Shown here: in pieces, positions 21,617-33,093 of the stretch
Layout: the number at the start of each line of letters is the position of its first letter
Position numbering within the stretch: position 1 is the stretch's first letter
NCBI GenBank assembly: GCA_036874045.1
Contig: CM072344.1
Location: forward strand, 11,628,501 to 11,692,500
Direction of reading: 5' to 3'
DNA length: 64,000 nt
Source of the DNA: Cymodocea nodosa
Lineage: Eukaryota > Streptophyta > Magnoliopsida > Alismatales > Cymodoceaceae
Notes under the pieces: generated by a model
Told to the model about the DNA's origin: nothing
The model's input: only the letters and a program-made list of their open reading frames with translations
Databases searched by the model: none
Program-made: the position numbers and the translations under genes

Positions 21617-22583
21617 CATAGTGCTTGACAACCACTGTGAGGAGTGATCGCGTCGCAGGAAGGGAAACCATTTTTACCAAGCACCGACTCATATCTCAAG
21701 AGATCGTAAAGCTTCTAGCCTTGGTTTTGGGTTGATGCCAGTATGCTGAAGAGGAGATCATCTTGCAATTCTAGACTCACGATTCTATAAGGAGAGGAGG
21801 CAGAATTGTAAGTGATTAAGTTTTCTGTGGTGTAATTGCGTAGCATGTAGTGACGGAAGTATTTACTATCAATAGAGATTTTTACGTTTCACCTTTTGCC
21901 CATTTTCTTGAATATCTCAAAACAAAAATACCAAAAACAACAACTTATCTCAGTTTATATTTAGTATTCAAGTGTTGTATTGTTTGTTTTGTATTGTGAT
22001 TAAAGTTGTTGTTGTTAGTATTGTGAATGTTTTGTGTTTGTTTGATTCAGAAAATAGAAATAGTATCACAGTTTACTGAAATCGATTGTTCTGGATACTT
22101 AAAGATTTTAATGGTTAGTGTTTGAAATATTTGAATGTTAGTGTTGCTTAATGATAAATCTAATATTCACTAGCATTAAAGAGCTCAATTGATGTTATTT
22201 ACAATCTATGAAACTACCCAATGGTTGGCCGAATTCCTCTGTAAATAGCAGTATTAAACTGTAAAGATAGGCTCGTGGAGTTAACTTAAGTCCACGAGAT
22301 CAGTCCGTTGTGTTAACTGTAACTCAATGGAGGGATTACTAAACGCATTAAGTATATTATAAAAAAATAAAATAGTACACAATTCTTACTCAATTTCTCT
22401 ATGAGATCGACCTGTACTTGCACACAAATACAATATACATTATGCACTTGCAGTTAAAATACAAATTGGAATTAATATCTAATTTGTGTGAAAGGTTGTT
22501 TGTTTACTTCTAAAAAGGAATTATTGATAAGCATAAAGACAAATTAACTAAGTTAAAAACAGAAGTTAACAAATACAAATTAT
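21617..22583 (+). repeat. gypsy LTR L1, second part
   Basis: Continues the LTR interrupted at 6215. Near 22270-22330 it carries the paired motif GTGGAGTTAACTTAAGTCCACGAG ... TGTAACTCAATGGAG. Its U5 has the conserved run GATCGACCTGTACTTGCAC (22407-22425), the counterpart of the G3 U5. The exact LTR end before the PBS cannot be set because the terminal CA is not clear. Confidence 0.75.
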
Positions 22584-22584
22584 T

Positions 22585-22667
22585 TAGTGTTGTTGCCTAG
22601 GAACCAATACAAGTTCTCTAGTGCCACCTAAGCAACCTGAGCAAGTCTTCTAGTGTCATTGCTGGGG
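22585..22667 (+). other. two PBS-like sites (tRNA-Asp type) of G2
   Basis: TAGTGTTGTTGCCTAGGAA (22585-22603) and TAGTGTCATTGCTGGGGAA (22651-22669) both resemble the tRNA-Asp primer site TGGCGCCGTTGCCGGGGA. The second is closer, with about four mismatches in its first 18 bases. Either could be the original site; the first sits at the end of U5, while the second is nearer the gag ATG, as in G3. Confidence 0.5.
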
Positions 22668-22736
22668 AAATTGAGAAGCTAAGCAACTGTAAGTGCTGTT
22701 TTGTTTTAATAGCAAAAGTGTTGTGTGTTTACTTCT

Positions 22737-23663
22737 ATGGAGAATATGGCATATGCTTATGCTCAAAGATTTTTGAAACTTGTAGTTAGCATATGTGAAT
22801 TCTGGAAATTGGAAGGTCACGACATTTCTAATTGTTTGAAATTGAAACAATTGTAGATGGCTAAATCACATGAACAACAAATGAATTATCTTAACTATAA
22901 TAGATCTGAGTATGAGAATTCTATGGTTTACCCAACTAATGGTCAGCTTAGAATGTGTAATATGTTGAGAGACAATGAAGTTTGGGATAGGTATGATAGA
23001 CTAAAGCGTAGCATAGAGTAAAACATGGACAAACTAGAACAATTTATGTGTCAGCAACAAGAAGTCAACCTGTTAAACTATAAGGAAGCATATTCAGAAC
23101 CCAAAATTGATATCATTTACGAAATTGAAAAAACCATAATGAAGATTGATCAAAAATTGAATGCAATGATATTAGATGATTTGGAAAGAAAACTAAAAGC
23201 ATTGGATGAATATACAATGAAATTACAAGTTATGCAACAAGACAACACAAATAAAAATTCTAATGTTATAGATTTGCATAATTTGCAAAACATACAAACA
23301 AAAGAAAATACCAATGCAAGAGAATTTAAAGAGTGTAATTTAAGACTAAAAACAGTTGAAGATCATAGTCATGAAAATGATATACAAGAACATCAAGAAA
23401 GCAATGAAAATCTGGAAGATATATGTATAACATTAAGATCTGGAACTAATATACCATCAAGAATTCAAAACGAAAATAATATGAAGGTGGATAAGAACAA
23501 AAACCAAAATGATAATGAAAATGTAATATCTGAAAATATAGAAATCAATGAAGAAAAATCTAAATCTGCAAATGAGACTAAAAATGATCAAACAAATCAA
23601 ATGAAAGAAAAAGAATCTTTTAAATCACAATTATTAGCACCCTATCTTGAAAGATTACAATAA
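22737..23663 (+). pseudogene. short gag of G2: degenerate zinc knuckle and coiled coil, no capsid
   Basis: ATG at 22737 opens MENMAYAYAQ and reaches the knuckle-like CEFWKLEGHDISNC (residues 20-33), where the second Cys of CX2CX4HX4C is Trp. After stops at 22854-22856 and 23020-23022 the same frame continues as an acidic coiled-coil protein, with DDLERKLKALDEYTMKLQVM near 23175, to CITLRSGTN near 23430, the Athila gag end box. As in G3, the leader from PBS to ATG is under 100 bases and no capsid domain precedes the knuckle. The shared MEN start supports this ATG. Confidence 0.75.
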
Positions 23664-23726
23664 ACAATTCCTGAGAAACAAGAAAAAATTAGAGAAATTT
23701 TTGAAAAAGTACAAGTTAACATTCTC

Positions 23727-24416
23727 TTGTTAGATTTATTGCAGAAAATGCCATCTTGTGCTAAATTTCTTAATGATTGGTGTATAAAGAAAAGAGAGCG
23801 AAAAGTTATAAGGAAAGTCTTTTTAACTGAGCAAAGTAGTTCCCTATTTCTGCCACAAATTCCTAAAAAGTTATCTGATCCTAGAATCCCTGTTATATCA
23901 TGCACTATAGGAAATACCATTCTAGAAAGAACCTTAATAGACTTAGGTGTAGGTATAAATGTTATGCCAAGTGATATATTTGCATCCTCAGGATTAGAAG
24001 GCTTAATCCCTACTAGGATGGTTATTCAATTAGCTGATAGAAGTATAAGATACCTTAGAGGAAAAATAGAGGATGTCTTAATTAAAATAAAAAACTTCAT
24101 ATATCCTATTGATATTGTAATTTTGGATTCCCAACAAATTAAGCATAAAAATAGTGATACATCTTTAATTTTGGGAAGACCATTTTTAGCAACATCAGGG
24201 GTGATTATTAATTGTAAAACTGGAGTAATGAAGTTAGCATATGGTAGTGAGGATACTCAACTAAATATTTTCAAACTAGAAAAGTTTGAAGAGTTAGAAA
24301 TGTCCTTACATACTATAGATTTTTTAGAGGATGAAGGAGACATGCTAGATGATGTGATTCAAGAAGAGTTAAATAGGCAACTCAATTCTGAAACTTTAGA
24401 GGAAAGTGAAAGTATA
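23727..24416 (+). pseudogene. aspartic protease of G2
   Basis: In frame with gag after one stop near 23663. The linker PSCAKFLNDWCIKKRERK leads to IDLGVGINVMPSDIF (active site) and LILGRPFLATSG near 24170. The frame is open from 23727 to 24929, through protease, the acidic tether (LEESESINIERDQEE) and the first part of RT. It is the longest intact reading stretch in the G group. Confidence 0.88.
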
Positions 24417-26096
24417 AATATAGAAAGAGATCAGGAAGAAAATAATTTAGAAAATGATGATGTTCAATTAGGAGCTCTAGCTTCTGATGGGCAGCAATTA
24501 GAATTAAAACATTTACCTCCTGAATTAACCTATATATTTCTGGAAGAAAAACAAACTTGTCCAATCATTATTGCTTCAAATTTAAAAGAGGACCAAATTG
24601 CTAAATTAAAAGATGTAGTGAAAACTTATAAAGAAGCAATAGGATGGACTATGACTGATATAAAAAGGTTAAGTGCAACTTTATGGTGTCACCACATATA
24701 TTTAGAAGAGAATACTAAAGCTATTAGAATTCCTAAGAGAAGATTAAATCCAAACCTAAAAGAAGTAGTTAGGAAGGAAATAGTTAAATGGTTAGATAAT
24801 GACATAATTTATCTAATTTCTGATAGCTCATGGGTTAGCCCAATCCATGTAGTTCCCAAGAAATCTAGATTAATAGTTGTTAGGAATGAAAGTCAAGACT
24901 TGATACCTATTAGAATTCAATCAGGCTAGAGAGTGTGTATAGATTATAGAAAGCTAAATGTAGTGACTAGGAAAGATCATTTTCCCTTACCTTTCATAGA
25001 TCAAATGCTAGAAAAATTAGTAAGGCAAGAATATTTTTGTTTCCAAGATGGGTATTCAGGATATAACCAAGTCCCAGTAACATTAGAGGATCAAGAGAAA
25101 ACAACTTTCACCTGTCCTAATGGAACTTATGCTTTTAAGAGAATGCCATTTGAACTATGCAATGCACCAGCCACCTTTCAAAGGTGTATGCAAGGCATAT
25201 TCACTGGAATGACTAAAGATTTTTTAGAAATATTTATGGATGATTTTACTATTTATGGAGCTTCATATGAAGTGTGTTTAAACAATTTAGACCAAGTATT
25301 AAAATGCTGTGTGGAAAAAAATTTAGTTCTGAATTAGGAAAAATGTCACTTCATGGTTAAACAAGGAATAGTCTTAGGACATATTTCAAAGAAAGGGTTG
25401 GAAGTAGATAAAGCTAAAATAGAAGTAATTTCTAATCTACCAGAACCTAAATCAGTAAAAGACATTAGATCATTTCTAGGACATGCTAGATTTTATAGAA
25501 GATTTATTAAAGATTTTAGCAAAATAGCTAGACCTTTAACCAATCTATTAAAAGAAGTCCCATTCAATTTTGATAAAAATTGTAAAAAAGCATTTTTCAA
25601 GCTTAAAACTAGCTTAATTTCAACTCCTATAATTCAAGTACCTGATTGGAGCCATCCATTTGAATTAATGTGTGACACATCTGATTTTACTGTAGGAGCA
25701 GTGTTGAAATAGAAGATAGAAAAATCTCTTAGAGTGATTTATTATACAAGCAAAACCTTAAATGATGCTCAAGTTAATTATACAACTACTAAAAAGGAAT
25801 TGTTAGCTGTTGTGTTTGCCTTAGAAAAGTTTAGATCATATCTGATTGGAGTTAAAGTGATAGTATACATGGACCATTCAGCTTTAAAACACCTAATAGC
25901 AAAAAAAGAGACCAAACCGAGATTGAACCAATGGATATTATTATTACAAGAATTTGATCTAGAAATTAAAGATAAAAAAGGTTGTGAGAATGTAGTAGCA
26001 GATCATTTATTAAGATTACAAATAGAAAAATCAAATATTGAAATTAAGGATAATTTTCCTGATGAACAATTAATGACCATCAACACAATGCCTTGA
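24417..26096 (+). pseudogene. reverse transcriptase and RNase H of G2
   Basis: One frame with single stops at 24927-24929, 25335-25337 and 25710-25712. RT boxes are WVSPIHVVPKK, DYRKLNVVTRKDHFPLPFID, SGYNQVPVTLEDQEK, MPFELCNAPATFQRCM and the catalytic box in IFMDDFTIYGAS (near 25230). The thumb SFLGHARFYRRFIKDFSKIA is complete here, whereas G1 lost it in part. RNase H runs from CDTSDFTVG to [10 protein letters not shown]; the first carboxylate is kept. All lesions are nonsense changes, with no frameshift until 26100. Confidence 0.9.
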
Positions 26097-26274
26097 TATG
26101 CAGATAGTTAATTACCTAGTTACTAGTTTAACACCTAAAGATTGGAATACATAGGATAAGAAATTATTTTTTTCAAGAGTAAAATATTACTATTGGGAAG
26201 ATCCATACTTATTTAAGAAATATCCTGATCTGGTTTTAAGGAGGTGTGTTCTAGAAATTGAATATCCGAGCATA

Positions 26275-27392
26275 TTGTCTTTTTGCTATGACCAAGCATG
26301 TGGTGGGCATTTTTGTTTAGGGAAAACTATTGCTAAAATTCTGCAATGTAGATTTTATTGGCCAACACTATTCAAAGATGCTCATAAATATTGCTTAAGC
26401 TGTTTAAAATGTCAACAAATCAGAAGAATATCAAAGAGGAATATGATGCCTCTTAATCCTATTGTTGAGGTTGAAATCTTTGATGTGTGGGGAATAGATT
26501 TTATGTGTCTATTTCCTACATTTAATCAATTTAATTATATATTGTTGGGGGTGGATTATGTATCTAAATGGATAGAAGCTATTCCTATAAAAACTAATGA
26601 CAACAAAGTAATAATACAATTTATAAGAACAAATATATTGCTAGATTTGCAATACCTAAAGCTATTATCAGTGATAGAGGAACTCATTTTTGTAATAGAA
26701 GTTTTGAAGCTTTAATAAAGAAATATGGAGTAAACCACAAAATTGCAACATCATATCATCCACAAACTAGTGGACAAGTAGAAAGTGCAAACAAACAAAT
26801 TAAGTTAATTTTAGAAAAAGTAGTAAATCCTACTAGAACAGATTGAGCTAATAGATTGATAGATGCACTTTGGGCTTACAGAACTACTTATAAGACAAGC
26901 TTAGGTATTTCACCCTTTAGGCTAGTATATGGAAAGAGTTGTCATTTACCAGTAGAAATTGAACATAAAGCTTATTGGACATTAAAAACTCTCAACACTA
27001 ATTTAAATCAAGTTGCTGAAAATAGGAAAATACAATTGATTGAATTAGAATAATTTAGGAATGAAGCTTATTCAAAAACGATAAGAGAAAAAGAGAAAAT
27101 GAAGTTTTGGCATGATAGGAAAATTATTCGAAAAACCTTTAAAATAGGATAAGAAGTATATCTTTACATGACTAGACTCCATAACCATCTAGGAAAATTA
27201 AGATCTAGATGGGTAGGACCTTACATAGTTCGAAATATTTATCCCTATAGAGTAATTGAAATTGAAAATCCTAAGAATTAGAATATATTTAAAGTAAATG
27301 GACAAAGACTTAGGCCTATTTTGAAAATACCAAAAAGTTCTTTTGGAATTATAGAAGAAGTAAAAGTAGAGGATTACTCGAGCTTCACTTAG
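26275..27392 (+). pseudogene. integrase of G2
   Basis: A small deletion near 26100 shifts the frame. The zinc region reads CYDQACGGHF, so the first His of HHCC has become Tyr, then CLSCLKCQQ. The core retains WGIDF, SDRGTHF (after a second frameshift near 26640) and SGQVESANK. The C-terminal part continues, with stops, through RLVYGKSCHLPVEIEHK to KVNGQRLRPI and ends at TAG 27390-27392, at the same place as in G1. Confidence 0.86.
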
Positions 27393-28046
27393 TAAGAAAT
27401 TTTTTGAAAAAAAAAAAAAAAATTTTTTTTGCAGTTTAACTAACAAGATCCATTCGTTTGATCGAAACACAAAAATATATAAAAAGAGATATTTATATTA
27501 TATTTAGTTTAATGTCGGTGTTATCGAAGTACAGTATCGGTTCAACCGATAGAAGAAAAAAAGAAAAAAAGAAAAGAAAAAAATATATATGTAATTTAGG
27601 TTCAACTAAGGAATATAACGGTTTGACTGGAAAATTTTAAAATGTAGAAAAAGTAAGATCGGCTAGACCAAAAATTCTTCGATCTTGACCGAAGTAAAAA
27701 TTATTATTATATGCATTTCTATGAGATATAACTTTATGAGAAGTCCATTGAGTTACACATAACTCAACGAACTTACTCCATTGAGTCTAGGATAAGTTAA
27801 CAAATTTACCTCGTTAACTCTAACTCAACGAAGTATTGTAGTTAAGTCTATGGACTAAGTCCATGGAGTTAATCGTAATTCCACAGACAAGAGAGCAAGA
27901 GTTTTGCATGGGAAATGACTCGATTACCCGCCTAAATTTAGGGCTTATTTATACTAAACTTAGGGTTTGGGGGCATTATCTGTAGAATCATTTAGAACTT
28001 AGAATAGTAAAATCAGAGCGATTTTGTTCCATTGTGTAACTCCACG
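27393..28046 (+). promoter_or_regulatory. spacer between pol and ORF2 of G2, promoter-like
   Basis: No gene. Colinear with 4170-4899. It holds repeated AACTCAACGAA / TCCATTGAGTTA motifs at about 27735-27880, then TTAGGGCTTATTTATAC at 27938-27954 (TATA-like, with a one-mismatch telo-box) and TTAGGGTTTGG at 27960. The ORF2 ATG at 28047 is about 95 bases further on. Confidence 0.5.
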
Positions 28047-29750
28047 ATGAGGAAGATGACACTTGAATTTTTGGAAAATGCAGTAGACACATCAGAATTT
28101 CTCAAAGATATAGAGGAATGGCACACGAGACAGAAAATCAAGAATACGACGAGAGAAAAAGAGCTACAAAAGGTAGAATCTGACCTTTTCTATTGGAGGA
28201 AAGAGTTAGTAAATTTGGGTATACAAATCCCTCAGATAATGGAAACTAGAATCAAGGTTGCTACAAAAATTGTTATAAGTAGAGAAAGAAAAATTAGGCC
28301 AAATAACGAAATTGCCCTAAAACTAATCCAACATAAGTCCCGCCTCTGGTTCAAAAGATGCATAGGTAGACGGGCTCAATGGGCAATCTGGGAGCAACAA
28401 AGGAAAGAAAATGAAGAAGAGGAAACTATAGAACAAGAGGAATCGACTACTAAAAGACCTGTTCTTGAGGAACAGCAGCCAGGACTTTCAGTTCTACCAC
28501 CAAGGTCGTTGGAAAGAACAGCAATTTTGGGGCCTTCTACTGAAGAAGAAAGAAGAGAATTTCAAGAACTGGTTCAAATAGGAAAAGACCAAGGAGAACT
28601 AGAAGAATTGACAGTAGCTATAGCACATCTGGTGTTTAATGCACGGTGCAAAAAGAGGGTAGCAGAAAAGTTAAAAGCCCAATATAAAATCAAAGTGGAA
28701 TAGCATCATGAAGCTACTACTCGACCTGCCGTAAAAGGAGATGAAGCTGGTCCTTCGAGACTAGTAATTATGGAAAGAGTTAAATAAGAAGAGCTAGTAC
28801 CTAAAGCTCAAAGGCCTGCAAAGCCCATTTTTGTAGATTTAATCTTAGATGAAGAAGAGGAAGACCAGACACAATTAATTAGAAGAAGGAAAGGAAAAGA
28901 GATAGTGCCTAAACATCAAGAGGAGATTAAATCTAAAATACCAAGATCAATAGGGCCTGTAGAGTCGATTCTTGTAAACCTGCTATCCGATTCTGAAGAG
29001 GAGTAGGAGCAGTAGCAGCAGCAAGAGCAAAAAGAAGAAGAAAATCAAGCTGAAACTAGTCTACAGCTTGTATAAGAAGAAGAAACAGAAATTAGGGCAA
29101 AAGGTGATTTGCCTGTAACTCCATCCCAATCTGCCACATAATTAGAAAGAATAGTGACATTGTAGATTGGTAGTCAGGAGAAAGAAGAAAAAGAAGAAAA
29201 TGAACAAGAAGCTGAACAATTACAAATGGAAAGAGATGACTTGATAGATCCACTAAAGAGTAAAGAACTCTTCAGCAAATTTTGGACAGTATTCAAGATA
29301 GAGTGGAGACTTTTGCCGGCTCACCACCATAGACAAAAGCAGAAGCAAAAATGCTAGAATTTGTGGAGCATTTTCAGCAAGTTCAAATTCAGCTTATGGA
29401 AGAGGAAGTTCAAGAACAAACCCCTCTAGAGCAACAAATTCACATTCCTGACCCGACTGAAGCAACAGTTTTAAATAAAGTATACTTTTGGAGTCAAGAA
29501 GCTTATAATAAATACCAAGAGATAAGGGGTTGTGATATCATTTATAGTAGACCAGTAAATTGGGACGGAATGCAAGAAATCAAAGATTTAATTGAGTTCT
29601 AAGGTCTATTACAGTTTATTTCTTAAGAAAGAGGGCATACAGTATATGAAAATCTAGTGTCCTGCTTTTATGCAAACCTAAGGGAAGGGGAAAGTGGATT
29701 AATTTCTAATGTGGAGCAAGCTGATGTACAGATAACACTAGAGCTTCTCC
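28047..29750 (+). pseudogene. ORF2 of G2 (putative plant transposon protein-like), truncated
   Basis: ATG at 28047 opens MRKMTLEFLENAVDTSEF; the first 219 residues are uninterrupted and charged, with probable coiled coils (EEETIEQEEST and a long Glu/Gln-rich linker). Stops then accumulate. Near 29480-29750 the conserved domain appears: YFWSQEAYNKYQEIRG, IIYSRPVNWDGMQEI, then FYANLREGESG and the start of ELLQNIFGL. This box order (residue pair RP, D/E-L-I-E-F-QGL, F-Y-x-N-L) is shared with ORF2 of Sireviruses A, B and C. The gene is cut at 29750 by an LTR fragment. Function is unknown; env-like is only a positional label. Confidence 0.7.
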
Positions 29751-30149
29751 AAAATAGCAGTATTAAACTGAAAAGATAGGCTTGTGGAGTTAACTTAAGT
29801 CCACGAGATCAATCCATTGTGTTAACTGTAACTCAACGAAGGGATTACTAAACACATTAAGTATATTATAAAAAAATAAAACAGTACACAATTCTTACTC
29901 AATTTCTCTATGGGATCGACCTATACTTGCACATAAATACAATATACACTATGCACTTGCAGTTAAAATACAAATTGGAATTAATATCTAATTTGTGTGA
30001 AAGGTTGTTTGTTTACTTTTAAAAAGGAATTATTAATAAGTATAAAGACAAATTAACTAAGTTAAAAACAGAAGTTAACAAATACAAGTTATTTAGTGTT
30101 GTTGCCTAGGAACTAATATAAGTTCTTTGGTGCCACCTAAGCAACCTGA
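29751..30149 (+). repeat. partial gypsy LTR (L3): end of LTR, U5, PBS and leader
   Basis: Matches 22243-22640 in the same orientation, including TTAGTGTTGTTGCCTAGGAA and GGTGCCACCTAAGCAACCTG. It interrupts ORF2 exactly after GAGCTTCTCCA. It abuts an oppositely oriented LTR at 30150. Confidence 0.85.
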
Positions 30150-31864
30150 ACAACTATTACGATTTTTATATTGGAGTTTATGTGTTCAGTTAAGTACTCC
30201 ATTGAGTTACAGTTAACACAACAAACTAAGTTCATGGAGTTATGATTAACTTAACAAACTAACCTCGTGGACTTATAGTTAACTCCACGAGCCTATCTTT
30301 CTAGTTAAATACTACTATTTATAGAGAAATTCGACCAACCATTGGGCGATTCCATAGATTGTAAGTAACATCAATTAAGCTCTTTAATGTTAGTTAATAT
30401 TTGATTTATCATTAAGCAATACTAACATTTAGATGTTTCGAACAGTAACTATTAAAATCTTTAAGTATCTAGAACGAATCAATTTCAATAAACTGTAAAA
30501 CTATTTTCTATTTTCTAAATCAGACAAACATAAAACATTCACAATACTGACAATGATAACATTAATCACGATACAAAACAAACAATACAACACTTTAATA
30601 CTAAATGTAAACACAAATAATTTGTTGTTTTTAGTATTTTTGTTTTGATATGTTCTTGAAGATGAGCGAAAGGTGAAATGTAAAAATCTCTATCGATAGT
30701 AAAAACTTACGTCACTACATGCGACGTGATTACACCACTAACAACTTAATCACTTACAATCTTGCCTCCTCTTCCTATAGAATCATGAATCCAGAATTGT
30801 AAGATGATCTCCTCTTCAGCATACCGGCATCAACTCGAAACTAAGGCTAAAAGCTTTACGATTTCTTTAGATATGAGTCAGTGCTTGGTGAAAATGGCTT
30901 CCCTTCCCGTGATGCGATCACTCCTCACAATGGTTGTTAGGCACCGTGTTTGGCTTGAAATCGACTTGACATCAGAAAAGTATCCTCACAGACCTCTGAT
31001 GGTTGGTGACTTTGGTGGTGCTGTGGAGCTTCAAGGAACATCTGATGCTTCCTACAGTTAGCACGGTCCTCCACCTCTACATACACACTTTCTTCATTTT
31101 TCTCCTCTTCTTTTATATTTCTTTTAGTAGTAACTGCTTCTGCTTAAATAATCGGTTGAATTTCCTTCATTCATATCAACAACGGTGATTTCTTCTTCCT
31201 TCCACGAGTGAATTCTTGCATGATACGTGTAATTGTGGTTTTCCTTCAAATTTCCTGTTTCTGCAACTACTGTAGTGCCATATTAGAAAATAAATGGTCC
31301 GTGGAATTACAGATAACTCAACGAACTTACTTCGTTGATTTAACTATAAAATGTGTGTAATAAAGAAATAAGCTGCTGACATAATGAATTACCTTAGTGT
31401 GTATTCATGTAACTCAATGCATATAGTTATGCTAAGTTAATAAGTTAAACATGTACATCTCACGTGACATAATAAAGCATTTAAATTCAACACGTGCATA
31501 AATCTAACTTAACAAGTTCAAATATTTCGGATACTTACAAACCTTAACTATCTAATGCCTAGATGCATTTCGGATAGTTAGCAGATACTTACCGAAAATC
31601 CACTTAAGTCATGCATTGAAGTTTTAACAAGTGTAATCTAGAAAATAATAAAATATTCTTCTATCATTAAAAACATAACTATCCAGTACATTAAACATAA
31701 CTCTTTGAAATAATAGAAAATTTGGATACTTAAGAATTTCAAAGCCTGTAATTCATCGACAATTCAGAAATGTACTAAATTAACGCTAATTCCTTGAAAT
31801 TATGCAGATTCCTTCATTAAAACATATAACAGTGCAATTATTATGCACTTTTTCATTCTAAACA
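30150..31864 (-). repeat. gypsy LTR in inverted orientation (L2), lacking U5
   Basis: The minus-strand sequence begins TGTTTAGAATGAAAAAGTGC at 31864 and matches L1 (5192-6215 joined to 21617-22372), with landmarks such as GGTGCCTAACAACC near 30935 and TCCGTGGAATTACAGATAACTCAACG near 31290. It shows L1 before the G3 insertion. It stops at the position equivalent to 22372, so U5 and PBS are missing. Short open frames inside it (30804-31188) are not genes. Confidence 0.87.
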
Positions 31865-33093
31865 AGGGCCAAGTACAAAATTAAAGTAGAGTAGTATTAG
31901 GAAGAAGCTAGATCAATGGTTGCAAGAGAAGCTAAAGTTGATCCTTCGAGACCAGTAATTATAGAAAAAGTAAAATAGGAAGAGCTAGTACCTATGGCTC
32001 GGGGGCCTACAAAGCCCATTTTTGTGGATTTAATCTCAGAGGAGGAAGAGGAACACTAGACAATTAATTAGAAGAAGGAAAGGAAAAGAGATAGTGTTTG
32101 AACCTCAAGAAGAGATTAAATCTGAGATGATAATATTAGTAGGGCCTATAGAGCCGATTTTTGTAGACCTGCTATCCGAATCTGAGGATGAGTAGGAGCA
32201 GTAGTAGCAAAAGCAAAGAGAAGAAGAAAAATAGGTTGAAATTAGTTTACAACCTATACAAAGAGAAGAAACAAAAATTAGGGTAGAAGTTGATTTGCCC
32301 ATGACTCCATCCTAATCTACCATAGAATCAGAAAGAATAGTGACAATGTAGATTGGTAGTCAAAAGGAAGAAGAAAGAATAAAAACTAAACAAGAAGTTG
32401 AACAAGTACACATTGAACAAGAAAGAAATGACTCGACAGATTCCACTAAAGAGGGAGAAACTCTTCAGCAAATTTTAGAGAGGCTTCAAGAAAGAAGAGT
32501 GGAGAGTTCTACTGGTTCTCCACCACAAACAGAAGTAGAAGCAAAAATGCAGGAATCTGCTGAGCATTTCTAGTCAATTCAAGTTCAGCATGAGGAAGAA
32601 GAAATTCAAGAACAAACCCCTCTAGAGTAACAAATGCAAGTTCCTAACCTAGTTGAAGCTACCATTGTAAATGAAGTATACTTTTGGAGTTAAGAAGCTT
32701 ATAATAAATATCAAGAGATAAAGGGGTATGATATTATTTATAGTAGGCTAGTAAATTGGGACGATATGCAATAAATTAAGGATTTATTTGAGTTCTAGGG
32801 TCTATTGTAATTTATTTCTTAGTAGAGAGGGCATGTAGTATTTGAAAATCTAGTGCCTTGTTTCTATGCAAATTTAAGAGAAAGAGAAAGTGGATTAATT
32901 TCCAATGTGGAGCAAGCTGATGTACAAATAACACCAGAGCTTCTCCACAATATTTTCGGATTGAGAAATGAAGAAATTGAAATTCTGGAAGAAACAACCG
33001 TAGTGGAATGGGCTGAACAGGAAATTAAACAATGCATAGCCATCGACCCTAGTGTGCCATTACTGAATAGACTGAAGTACTTAAATGGAAAGG
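31865..33093 (+). pseudogene. second copy of gypsy ORF2 (middle and domain), truncated by C
   Basis: Overlaps ORF2 of G2: it starts at the equivalent of about 28676 (AAGTACAAAATTAAAG) and repeats the Glu-rich linker and the conserved domain to ELLHNIFGLRNEEIEIL (32935-32985). It continues beyond the break of the first copy with EWAEQEIKQCIAIDPSVP and LLNRLKYLNGK, where C inserts. The last phrase aligns with MTLLNDLNGQARF of the Sirevirus ORF2. Many stops are present. The two overlapping copies cannot both be one simple reading frame. Confidence 0.7.
33089..33093. repeat. presumed left target-site duplication of C (AAAGG)
   Basis: Five bases before the TGTTAGG terminus of C. The partner should follow the 3' LTR of C beyond position 64000, so it cannot be checked here. 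Confidence 0.4.

Larger units (their letters stand above)
22584..33093 (+). mobile_element. G2: Ty3/gypsy (Athila-like) retrotransposon, rearranged 3' part
   Basis: Internal region following LTR L1: PBS-like sites, short gag, protease, RT, RNase H, integrase, promoter-like spacer and ORF2. It is colinear with G1 but longer and better preserved. Beyond 29750 an inverted pair of LTR pieces (29751-31864) is followed by a second, overlapping copy of ORF2 (31865-33093), which is cut by Sirevirus C. No PPT or 3' LTR of G2 is seen, so its true end is lost or lies beyond the window. Confidence 0.9.

Noticed and set aside
5192..22583. L1 read as two separate solo LTRs
   Set aside because: The parts are complementary, joined exactly at the CCAAA duplication of G3, and the inverted copy L2 shows them as one continuous LTR.
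30804..31188. Plus-strand frames of 61-85 codons
   Set aside because: They lie in the inverted gypsy LTR and are not kept in L1.
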